From the NCBI GenBank assembly GCA_009783365.1, contig WRHG01000029.1, forward strand, positions 1 through 14,592: DNA of 14,592 bases. The letters run 5' to 3'. The stretch is from Clostridia bacterium. GTDB lineage: Bacteria > Bacillota_A > Clostridia > Christensenellales > Aristaeellaceae. Position numbers and translations under genes: made by a program. Positions within the stretch are counted from its first letter, which is position 1, and each line of letters starts with the position of its first letter. This document shows, in pieces, positions 1-6,192 of this stretch. A model generated the notes under the pieces. That model was not told where the DNA came from and searched no databases. It was given only the letters and a program-made list of their open reading frames with translations.

Positions 1-203
1 AGTTCGTCGACGGCACGGAGCATCATTGGCCGCTGATCGCGCTGCATATACTGCGCGATTTGGGATGCCTCGGCAAGGAGACGGAGGAGCGGCTGATGCA
101 GCCCAATCCGCTTGTTTTGCGCAACGATAACGGCGCCGTGGTCGGGCGGCGGGACGCGTGTTTTAAAGTGGAGATATCATATGCGAGCGGAAGCGTTATT
201 TGA
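1..203 (+). CDS. Asparaginase-II-family protein, C-terminal fragment (5' end outside window)
   Basis: Reading in the frame that begins at base 3, the window opens inside a coding region of 66 residues ending at a TGA at 201-203. I assign it by comparison with the next gene in this window. Both end in the same pattern: Asp-Gly, then a helix containing L(K/R)xLG, an acidic stretch, a Pro-rich turn, then N-x-x-x-x-VG and a final hydrophobic strand (here PLVLRNDNGAVVGRRDACF; in the neighbour PPALFNGNQELVGF). This is what a C-terminus of the asparaginase II family (PF06089 type) looks like. The catalytic part lies upstream and cannot be seen. Its last 23 nt overlap the start of the next gene in another frame, which suggests translational coupling of two paralogues. 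The family assignment is an inference from a short stretch; frame and stop are seen directly. Confidence 0.55.
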   Translation, partial: FVDGTEHHWPLIALHILRDLGCLGKETEERLMQPNPLVLRNDNGAVVGRRDACFKVEISYASGSVI

Positions 204-1185
204 GGAATACCGCGGGGGCGTTTTGGAGTGTGTGCATTACGGCGCCTATGCCCTCGTCCATGAACGGGATGGATTGATCCGCCAAAAGGGCGATGCGGAC
301 TGGAGCTGTTTTTATCGCAGCGCGTCTAAGCCGATACAGGCGCTGCCGGTGCTTATGCGCGGGCTGCACCGCAAATATGGCTTGACGGACGAGGAAACAG
401 CCATTCTATCCGGCTCGCACTGGGGCGACGAGGAACACGTTCGCGTTTTGGAATCGATCCTCGCAAAGGCCGGGTTGAACGAGGAACAAATGGTGATGCT
501 GCCCGCCTATCCCGTTCGTCCGTCGCGGAAGGATGACCTTTTGAGGAAAAACGCGGCTCCGCGCAAGCTGTATCATAACTGCGCGGGGAAGCACCTGGGG
601 CTGATGATGCTCGCGCGCGAGCTTGGGGAACCTGTGGAGTCCTATTGGCGCCGTAACAGCCGCGCTCAGCGCGAGGTGCGAAGCATGATCGCCCTTGTCA
701 GCGAAACGCCCGAAGACCGGATCGGGGTTGGCGTAGACGGCTGCGGCGTGCCGGTGTTTGCGGTTCCGTTTCAAAACATCGCGCGCTCTTTTTTGAACCT
801 TGCGCGGCCCGAGCGGATCAAGAACGATCGCGTCGCGCAAGCGGCCTTTGAGAATTACCGGCGGGTACATCGGCATCCCACGATGCTTGCGGGTGATGGC
901 CTCGTCTGCTCAATCGTCGCAAAGAGCCCTGATCTGCTGGGGAAAAGCGGCGCGCTGGGCGTGTACGCGATCGGCATTCGTTCTCTGGGCATTGGCATGG
1001 CCTTGAAAATCAGCGACGGAAGCCATGCGGAATTTGAGGCGGCGGTCATCGAAACGCTGAAACACCTGGGCGTTGCCGAAGACGTCGCAGACGAGCTTTC
1101 GGAAAAATATCCGCCTGCCCTTTTTAACGGGAATCAAGAACTCGTGGGTTTTCGAAAGAGCGTCATCTTTCCGGCGGACGGATGA
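181..1185 (+). CDS. Asparaginase II family (ReAV-like) amidohydrolase
   Basis: A complete 334-residue protein predicted to hydrolyse L-asparagine to aspartate and ammonia in the cytoplasm; no signal peptide is visible. It matches the Rhizobium etli ReAV class (asparaginase II, PF06089), which is unrelated in fold to the E. coli enzymes. The two Ser-Lys pairs and zinc ligands known from ReAV have counterparts: RSASK gives Ser47 and Lys50, SGSHWGD gives Ser79, HNCAGKH gives Cys134 and Lys137, and VDGCGVP gives Cys188. A G-K-S-G stretch near residue 255 may supply the second lysine. I chose ATG at 181 because AGTGGAG lies 7 nt upstream and the protein then starts at the family's usual distance from RSASK; an in-frame ATG at 112 would add 23 residues that lie inside the preceding gene. 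Coupled to the upstream paralogue by a 23-nt overlap. Other amide substrates are possible. Confidence 0.85.
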   Translation: MRAEALFEEYRGGVLECVHYGAYALVHERDGLIRQKGDADWSCFYRSASKPIQALPVLMRGLHRKYGLTDEETAILSGSHWGDEEHVRVLESILAKAGLNEEQMVMLPAYPVRPSRKDDLLRKNAAPRKLYHNCAGKHLGLMMLARELGEPVESYWRRNSRAQREVRSMIALVSETPEDRIGVGVDGCGVPVFAVPFQNIARSFLNLARPERIKNDRVAQAAFENYRRVHRHPTMLAGDGLVCSIVAKSPDLLGKSGALGVYAIGIRSLGIGMALKISDGSHAEFEAAVIETLKHLGVAEDVADELSEKYPPALFNGNQELVGFRKSVIFPADG

Positions 1186-1190
1186 CGCAG

Positions 1191-1223
1191 CGCCCGTGTA
1201 CGCGCGGGCGACCGGATCTTTTT
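1191..1223 (+). terminator. Possible intrinsic terminator after the asparaginase gene
   Basis: Bases 1191-1198 pair with 1203-1210 (six GC pairs, one GU and one GC) closing a UACG tetraloop, a stable UNCG-type loop. A UCUUUUU run follows at 1217-1223, seven bases after the stem, which is farther than ideal. It starts 6 nt after the asparaginase stop and lies in the gap between convergent genes, where a terminator is expected. On the minus strand no T-run follows, so I call it for the plus strand only. Confidence 0.45.
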
Positions 1224-1272
1224 GCGCCAATATCGTCCGCCCGGCGCCGGAATGTTTTGAATGGGCCGTCTC

Positions 1273-1941
1273 CTACCCCTCCAGGATCCGAAGCACCCCT
1301 TGGTGCTGTTTCAGCCAATTCCGCCTCTCCCGGTAGTCGGGCGCCCATCTCTCCACCAGGGACCAAAAGGCGGGGGAGTGGTTGGGCTGGCGCAGGTGAG
1401 CGAGCTCGTGGATGATTACATATTCCGCAAGGGATGGCGGACAGAGCAGAAGAGCGGCGTTGAGCATCATTACACCCTTGCTGTTCATGCTGCCCCAGCG
1501 GGTGCGGGGTGTGGAGAAGCGCAAGGCGCTTGGCTGAAGCTCCATGGTTTCGCCTTGCCGGGCTACCAGCGGCGGAAGGAGCGCTTGCGCCTGGCCCAGA
1601 AGCCAGGCTTTCAGCGCCTTGTGAGGCGGGCTCCGGTGAGGAATCAGCAGCGTGCCGTGGTCTTCCGCGGCAACGCGCACCTCCGCCAGGCGGAGGATCA
1701 GGCTACCGCCCCGGAAGGGCAGCAGGCCCCCGTCGGCGAGGGTTGGTGCGGACGCGTCCCGGGCTCTTTGCAGCGCTTGTTTTTGCACGATCCACTGGCT
1801 CTTTTTGGCGATAAAGGCTTCGATATCCGCCGTTGGCATACGGCGGGGTGCCCGTGCCACCAGGCTGCCGTTTCTCTCCACCACCAGCGAGAGTGTACGC
1901 CGGTTCGAGCGCACCAGGGTGTAGGGCGTCCGCTTACTCAT
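1273..1941 (-). CDS. YgjP/SprT-like zinc metallopeptidase (DUF45)
   Basis: A 222-residue protein of the YgjP-like (DUF45/WLM-clan) metallopeptidase family, close to the family's usual 220-240 residues. The zinc motif HELAH is at 178-182 with a third His at 188 (in PNHSPAFW) and the family ending PDYRERR at 201-207. His178, His182 and His188 are the expected metal ligands and Glu179 the catalytic base. The family block usually written RWGSC reads RWGSMNSKG at 148-156, so the usual Cys is Met here. No signal peptide or membrane segment, so probably cytoplasmic. Physiological substrates of this family are poorly known. ATG at 1941 overlaps the end of the acetyltransferase gene by 8 nt (ATGAGTAA), so it is second in a two-gene operon and probably translationally coupled. 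Confidence 0.85.
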   Translation of the reverse strand: MSKRTPYTLVRSNRRTLSLVVERNGSLVARAPRRMPTADIEAFIAKKSQWIVQKQALQRARDASAPTLADGGLLPFRGGSLILRLAEVRVAAEDHGTLLIPHRSPPHKALKAWLLGQAQALLPPLVARQGETMELQPSALRFSTPRTRWGSMNSKGVMMLNAALLLCPPSLAEYVIIHELAHLRQPNHSPAFWSLVERWAPDYRERRNWLKQHQGVLRILEG

Positions 1942-2737
1942 AGTTCAGCCCCGGATAGAAGCAGGCCGTCCGGATGAAGGTTGCGCCGCAGCTCTGGGCC
2001 AGGGCGCATTGGGGGCCGTTGCGGCGGATCACATCCCCCTCGAAATGGGAAACCCCCTGATCCGCCAGAAACTTCATACCTGCGGCGATCAGGGATTTTG
2101 CCAGGCCAAGGCGGCGGTAGTTGGGAAGGATGTATAGGCCCAGCAGCTTGGCTGCGCTGTTTTCCCCGGAGAAGAAGATTTCTCCCACGATCTCCCTGCC
2201 GCGGGCCAGGTACAGCGCCAAAAAGTGGGGCATGGACATGTAGCGCTGCAACAGGGGATACTGCAATACATCCAGCCGGAAGGTGTTCATACGGGTCAAA
2301 AACGCCTGCTGCTCCAGCGGAGCGGCCAGGGGGATCCGCCCCAGATCGTAGCCCATGGGCGCGCCGGGCCTGGCATTGGGCGGTGTAACTTGAACCACGT
2401 CCAGCGCGTCGTCCGCCATGAGGCCGCCGTCCATATAAAAAGACATCATGGACGCGTCCTGTATGCTTACCTGGGCAAACACCCGCGCCTTGTACTGAGG
2501 GGTCTGAATGCGCAGTTGATAAGCCCTGGCCAGCAGGGCTCCCAGCAGCATATCCCGGCCCGGGCCTTTCGAATGGAGGCTGATGAATATATTGACGGGG
2601 CGGTCCGCAAACAGGTAGGGATGATAGGTGTGGACGAGAAACCCTTCCGCCACGGGGTTGTTGGCGCTGTCCGCCACCAGAAACGCGTTCTCCGGCGGAA
2701 TGCCGTTGGCCGTGCCGGCGGGGTGATAAACGCGCAT
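1934..2737 (-). CDS. Tandem-domain GNAT family N-acetyltransferase
   Basis: A 267-residue protein with an acetyl-CoA-dependent GNAT fold at the C-terminus. Motif A is clear in residues about 198-217: LLGLYILPNYRRLGLAKSL, where RRLGLA (208-213) is the R/Q-x-x-G-x-G/A pyrophosphate loop. The N-terminal half looks like a second, degenerate GNAT domain: a helix near LLGALLARAYQLR, then DASMMSFYMDGG resembling the usual GNAT motif B helix and Gly turn. Acceptor substrate unknown. ATG at 2737 follows an AAAGGATGAG ribosome site. First gene of a two-gene minus-strand operon with the metallopeptidase, with stop TAA at 1934-1936. Promoter and operator-like site lie at 2818-2846. The product might modify a small molecule or a protein N-terminus; the sequence does not decide. 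Confidence 0.8.
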   Translation of the reverse strand: MRVYHPAGTANGIPPENAFLVADSANNPVAEGFLVHTYHPYLFADRPVNIFISLHSKGPGRDMLLGALLARAYQLRIQTPQYKARVFAQVSIQDASMMSFYMDGGLMADDALDVVQVTPPNARPGAPMGYDLGRIPLAAPLEQQAFLTRMNTFRLDVLQYPLLQRYMSMPHFLALYLARGREIVGEIFFSGENSAAKLLGLYILPNYRRLGLAKSLIAAGMKFLADQGVSHFEGDVIRRNGPQCALAQSCGATFIRTACFYPGLNYE

Positions 2738-2779
2738 GACCGCTCATCCTTTCCCGGGGTTGTGCGAAGGTCCCGCCAC

Positions 2780-2800
2780 CCGGTTCCGTTCGCGGACCGG
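2780..2800 (-). other. Stem-loop in the leader of the GNAT mRNA
   Basis: CCGGT at 2780-2784 pairs with ACCGG at 2796-2800, and CCG at 2786-2788 with CGG at 2793-2795, leaving one bulged base and a four-base loop (UUCG on the plus strand, CGAA on the minus strand). It lies 43-63 nt upstream of the GNAT start, inside the predicted 5' leader of that transcript. No T-run follows on either strand, so it is not a plain terminator. Confidence 0.4.
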
Positions 2801-2817
2801 CGGGCTTCGTTTCAAGT

Positions 2818-2846
2818 ATTTTACCTTATTTTGAAAACGATTGCAA
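2818..2846 (-). promoter_or_regulatory. Sigma-A promoter for the GNAT/metallopeptidase operon
   Basis: On the minus strand a -35 TTGCAA (2841-2846) and a -10 TAAAAT (2818-2823) are separated by exactly 17 bases. Transcription would start near 2811, giving a leader of about 74 nt before the ATG at 2737. The surrounding AT-rich patch stands out in this GC-rich window. Confidence 0.65.
2831..2846. promoter_or_regulatory. LacI-family/CcpA cre-like operator
   Basis: TTGAAAACGATTGCAA is an imperfect palindrome centred on CG (six of eight half-site positions symmetric: TTG-AA-C). It agrees with the cre consensus WTGNNARCGNWWWCAW at every defined position but one. It covers the -35 and most of the spacer of the minus-strand promoter, so a bound repressor would block that operon. 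Its centre is about 80 bases upstream of the predicted plus-strand start, where an activator could act. Which LacI-family protein would bind is not visible here. Confidence 0.45.
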
Positions 2847-2905
2847 GATAAGGGGAATGCCGGCTCAGTTTTTACAATCCGTTCACAGCTTTCTTGTCGA
2901 TGCTT

Positions 2906-2914
2906 TGCTATAAT
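2906..2914 (+). promoter_or_regulatory. Extended -10 promoter of the GldAFG-type operon
   Basis: TGCTATAAT at 2906-2914 is a perfect -10 hexamer preceded by the TGn extension. No convincing -35 sits 16-18 bases upstream (TTCACA at 2882-2887 is 21 bases away), which is tolerated with an extended -10. Transcription would start near 2921, giving a leader of about 27 nt carrying an AAAGGAAAG ribosome site before ATG 2948. Confidence 0.6.
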
Positions 2915-2947
2915 GGGAGAGACGGACAAGGGAAAGGAAAGACGCGG

Positions 2948-3874
2948 ATGATTGAGGCGCAGGGAGTAAGCAAGCGGTACGGCGCCGTGTGGGCGCTTAA
3001 TGACGTGTCCCTGCGGGCGCCCGAGGGAAGCGTGGTGGGCCTGCTGGGGCAAAACGGCGCGGGGAAGACCACGCTGCTGCGCATCATGACCGGGTATCTG
3101 GCAGCCACTTCCGGACAGGTGCTTATTGGGGGGGCGGACCCGCTGCTTTCCCCCATGGAGGCTAAAAGCCGGCTTGGATATATGCCCGAACATCCTCCCC
3201 TTTATGACGAGATGACCGTATGGGAATATCTGTGCTTTGTCAGCCGTTTAAAAGGAGTGTGCCCGGGGGCGGTCAGGGATCACGTTCGGGAATTAATGGA
3301 GCTGACCGGCCTTGCGGACAGGAGGGACCGCCTGCTGGGGCATCTAAGCAAGGGATACCGGCAGCGGGCGGGGCTTGCCCAGGCCCTTAGCGGAGACCCG
3401 GAAGTGCTGATTCTGGACGAGCCGACCTCCGGGCTGGATCCGAAACAGATTACCGAGATCCGCCGGCTGATGAAGGAGTTGTCCAACCGGCGCACCATTC
3501 TGTTCTCCTCCCATATGCTCAGCGAGGTGCAGCAGCTCTGCGACCATGTGGTGATTTTGAACCGCGGGCGGGTAAAGCTGGACATGAGCCTCGGCCGGCT
3601 GGCTTCCGTGGGAGACGCGGTGCTCCTCTGCTGGATTCGGGGGCGGGGCGAGGAGTTGCTGTCCGCCCTGCGCCGGATGGCAGGCATCCGGGAGGTACGG
3701 ATAGAGCCCGCTCCCGGGCCGGAGATCACCTCCGTGACCCTTGCCTTTCACGGAGCGGAGCGTCCGGAGGAGGCGCTCTTTGCGCTGCTCAGCGGCCTGG
3801 CTATGCCCATCCTGCGCCTGCAACGGCAGGAGAGTTCGTTGGAGCAGGTGTTTCTGGACGCCATTTCAGAATGA
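2948..3874 (+). CDS. ABC transporter ATP-binding protein (GldA/CcmA type)
   Basis: A 308-residue ATPase that powers an ABC-2 exporter. Visible motifs are Walker A GQNGAGKTT (34-42, Lys40), ABC signature LSKGYRQR (133-140), Walker B VLILDEP (153-159, catalytic Glu158) and the switch His in SSH (189). The Q-loop region reads YMPEHPPLY, with Glu where many ABC proteins have Gln, as is common in GldA-like members. The C-terminal third (about 210-308) is a DUF4162-like extension ending in EQVFLDAISE. I chose ATG 2948 because AAAGGAAAG lies just upstream and the protein then begins MIEAQGVSKRYG as expected; an in-frame ATG at 2894 lies upstream of the -10 element. First gene of a four-gene operon with permease, GldG-like and DUF4340 proteins. 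The transported substrate is unknown. Confidence 0.9.
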   Translation: MIEAQGVSKRYGAVWALNDVSLRAPEGSVVGLLGQNGAGKTTLLRIMTGYLAATSGQVLIGGADPLLSPMEAKSRLGYMPEHPPLYDEMTVWEYLCFVSRLKGVCPGAVRDHVRELMELTGLADRRDRLLGHLSKGYRQRAGLAQALSGDPEVLILDEPTSGLDPKQITEIRRLMKELSNRRTILFSSHMLSEVQQLCDHVVILNRGRVKLDMSLGRLASVGDAVLLCWIRGRGEELLSALRRMAGIREVRIEPAPGPEITSVTLAFHGAERPEEALFALLSGLAMPILRLQRQESSLEQVFLDAISE

Positions 3875-3909
3875 TGCCGCGGCAAAGGAGAAGCAAGGGA
3901 GGGCGGATA

Positions 3910-4626
3910 TTGCGGATTGTGTATAAGCGGGAGTTTCACGGTTTTTTTTACACCCCGGTGGGCTATGTATTCATCGGCGTGTTTCTGGGGCTTTCCGGCG
4001 CGCTGTTTTACATGAGCAACCTGCGGCCCCTCTCCGGGGAACTACTCCTCTTTCTGTCCCAGCTGACCATGCTGCTGATGCTGCTCTGTCCCATGCTGAC
4101 CATGCGCCTTTGCGAGGAGCGGCAGAAAGGTACGGATCAGTTGCTGCTCACCAGCCCGGTGCCCCTGGCTGCCATCGTGTGGGGCAAGTACTTTGCGGCG
4201 GCGACTGTGCTGCTCCTGGGGGTGCTGCTCACCCATGTTTACGTGCTGGTCATCGGCCTGTTCGGGACTGTTTTCGCGGGAGAGTGGTTTGTGGGATACC
4301 TGGGCCTCACGCTCCAGGGGCTCTCCTTTTTGGCGCTGGACCTGTTGGTGGCAGGCTTTGCCGGAAACCAGGTCAGCGCGGTCATTGCCGCTTTCGCGGC
4401 CAACCTGGTTTTATGGCTTTTGGATCTGCTGGCCCGGTACGTGCCCATTGGTTTTGTAAGGGAGGCGCTGTTCTTCATAAGCCTTTACGGCCGTTATGAG
4501 CCTTTTGTCCTGGGCCAGCTCAGCTTTGCCAGCGTGCTGTTCTTCCTGACTTTCATCGCGGTATGCGTGACGGTCGCACTTCGCTGGCTGGACAGCCGGC
4601 GTTTTGCAAAGGGGGCGGGAACGTGA
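3910..4626 (+). CDS. ABC-2 family permease (GldF-like)
   Basis: A membrane protein of 238 residues with about six hydrophobic segments, forming the channel partner of the preceding ATPase. The start LRIVYKREFHGFFYTPVGYV matches the usual GldF-like opening, a basic amphipathic helix before TM1. The cytoplasmic block MRLCEERQKGTDQLLLTSP (65-83) is the family's coupling helix after TM2. I prefer TTG at 3910 because GGGAGGG (3897-3903) sits 6 nt before it and homologues start at this position. The alternative is ATG at 3871, which overlaps the ATPase stop as ATGA and would add 13 basic residues (251 in all) but has no clear ribosome site. The stop overlaps the next gene's GTG (GTGA, 4623-4626), so stoichiometric translation is likely. 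Confidence 0.85.
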   Translation: MRIVYKREFHGFFYTPVGYVFIGVFLGLSGALFYMSNLRPLSGELLLFLSQLTMLLMLLCPMLTMRLCEERQKGTDQLLLTSPVPLAAIVWGKYFAAATVLLLGVLLTHVYVLVIGLFGTVFAGEWFVGYLGLTLQGLSFLALDLLVAGFAGNQVSAVIAAFAANLVLWLLDLLARYVPIGFVREALFFISLYGRYEPFVLGQLSFASVLFFLTFIAVCVTVALRWLDSRRFAKGAGT

Positions 4627-6146
4627 GCGATGGCCGCATCCGGGGAGGCGGTCTGTTGGAGAGGCTTCGTTGGATAGCCGGTTCGGCAGGCAGGAAGCTG
4701 CGGGAGCCCCGGTGGCGTCACGGAGGCCTCGGGGCAATGATGACGGCCGGGTTTGCGGCGCTTTGCATCCTTGTCAACATGGGCGTAGGCGCGCTGGAAG
4801 CGCGGTATGGCTGGCGCAGGGATTACAGCTTTAACGGGTACGCATCCACCGGCCCGGAAACCCGGGCCGCGATGGACCGGCTAACGCGGCCGGTCGCGCT
4901 GTACCTGCTCTGCCTGGGGATGGATGCGGACAGCCGGCTTTTAGAGCTATTAAGGCGATACGGGGCGCTGAACAGCCTTGTCCGGGTGGAACCCGCGGAC
5001 ATCGCCAAGAACCCCGGCATCCTCGCCCGTTTTCAAAGCGATCTCGGTCATGCGCCGGAGGCGGATTCCGTGATCGTGAGCTGCGAGGAAACCGGCCGCT
5101 ACAAGGTGCTGGCCCAGGAGGATTTCGTAAGCTGGGCCTATCATCCCGAAAGGGGAAGATTTGAACCGGCGGGGCTGATCTACGAAAAACGGCTCACGGA
5201 GGCTATCTTATTCGTAACAGAGGCGGTTATTCCCATGATGGGCATCCTGGAGGGACATGGGGAATTGCCTGCCGCCGAGCTGGAAAATTTCACCCGCTTC
5301 CTGCGCCAGAACCAATATGACGTTAAAACCGTGACCCTGCGGTCCGAAAGCGCGCTGGATGAGGTGGATTTGCTGCTGATGGCGGGCTTGCGTAAGGATT
5401 TAAGCGGCGAAGAAGTGGGCTGGCTGGACGCCTTTGCCAAGCGCGGAGGAAGTTTTATGGTCCTGCGGGATTTCACGGATCCGTTGAACATGCCCAACTA
5501 TATGGCCTTGCTGAAGAATTACGGCGTGGTTCCGCTGCCCGGGGTCGTGATGGCGGGGGAGGAGGATGCGGACAGCTACTTGGGCGAGCCCGTTTACCTG
5601 ATCCCTTTTATGCGGGAAACGGATATGACCGGGCCCCTGATCGCCGGAAACATGGACTACCTGCTGCTGGCCGGAGCCGGAGCTTTCCGGGCTCCGGTAA
5701 GCAATCCGTCCCTGACCGTGGAGACGGTACTCGCAGCAGGCGAGAATGCTTATGTTCATGATTTTCAAAACGCCGCCGGAAATGCCGGCGATGGTGAAGA
5801 CGGCCCGTTGCGGGGATTGGATTTCGGCGGAGAGCTGAGCCTGGCCCTCAATGCCCGGCGGATGCATCCGTCCGGGGAAATCTCCCGGATGTTCGCCATT
5901 GGCAACAGCGCTCTCTTCACGGAAGAATACATGTATCAAAGCACCTTTAACGAGGCGTTTGCCATACAGATCATGAGCCAGCTTTTGCCCCAAAAGGCCG
6001 TTTCCCTGGATATCATGGCTCGCTCCGCGTTCCATCCGGGCCTGAAAGCGGGCGGCCATACCCTTGGCCTCCTGCTGATTGTGGCCGCACCCATGGCGTC
6101 CCTTGCGGCAGCCCTCGTGGTGCTGCTGCCGCGAAAGCGGCGGTAG
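4623..6146 (+). CDS. GldG-like ABC transporter auxiliary protein
   Basis: A 507-residue membrane-anchored protein of the GldG/ABC_transp_aux type (PF09822). A basic N-terminus is followed by one membrane segment near residues 38-58, then a large domain predicted outside the cell, and a second membrane segment near 480-500 ending in PRKRR. Family-like features are RRDYSFNGYA after TM1 (normally a Y-D-(L/F)-T block), YEKRLTEAILFVTE, GILEGHGELP near 213-222, and DEVDLLLMAGLRKDLSGEE. No catalytic motif is evident; in gliding bacteria GldG partners GldA and GldF. GTG at 4623 is chosen because it overlaps the permease stop by 4 nt with an AAAGGGGG site upstream. An in-frame ATG at 4563 would lie well inside the permease gene. 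Role inferred: extracytoplasmic partner of the pump. Confidence 0.8.
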   Translation: MSDGRIRGGGLLERLRWIAGSAGRKLREPRWRHGGLGAMMTAGFAALCILVNMGVGALEARYGWRRDYSFNGYASTGPETRAAMDRLTRPVALYLLCLGMDADSRLLELLRRYGALNSLVRVEPADIAKNPGILARFQSDLGHAPEADSVIVSCEETGRYKVLAQEDFVSWAYHPERGRFEPAGLIYEKRLTEAILFVTEAVIPMMGILEGHGELPAAELENFTRFLRQNQYDVKTVTLRSESALDEVDLLLMAGLRKDLSGEEVGWLDAFAKRGGSFMVLRDFTDPLNMPNYMALLKNYGVVPLPGVVMAGEEDADSYLGEPVYLIPFMRETDMTGPLIAGNMDYLLLAGAGAFRAPVSNPSLTVETVLAAGENAYVHDFQNAAGNAGDGEDGPLRGLDFGGELSLALNARRMHPSGEISRMFAIGNSALFTEEYMYQSTFNEAFAIQIMSQLLPQKAVSLDIMARSAFHPGLKAGGHTLGLLLIVAAPMASLAAALVVLLPRKRR

Positions 6147-6192
6147 ACCGGATTTCTCCCGGAGTCAAAGCCTATACGCAGGAGGAATCATC

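Noticed and set aside
1261..1977. Plus-strand frame of 238 codons opposite the metallopeptidase
   Set aside because: Antisense to a gene with an intact HELAH motif; no domain or ribosome site.
1938..2747. Minus-strand frame of 269 codons overlapping the GNAT gene in another frame
   Set aside because: Its product is Gly/Pro/Arg-rich with no domain, while the other frame carries a clear GNAT motif A.
2894..2947. Upstream in-frame ATG extending the GldA-like ATPase by 18 residues
   Set aside because: It lies before the extended -10 element, so it would not be in the transcript, and homologues begin at MIEAQ.
5671..5697. An 8-bp GC-rich inverted repeat (CCGGAGCC/GGCTCCGG)
   Set aside because: It lies inside the GldG-like coding region with no U-run; such repeats are expected by chance at this GC content.
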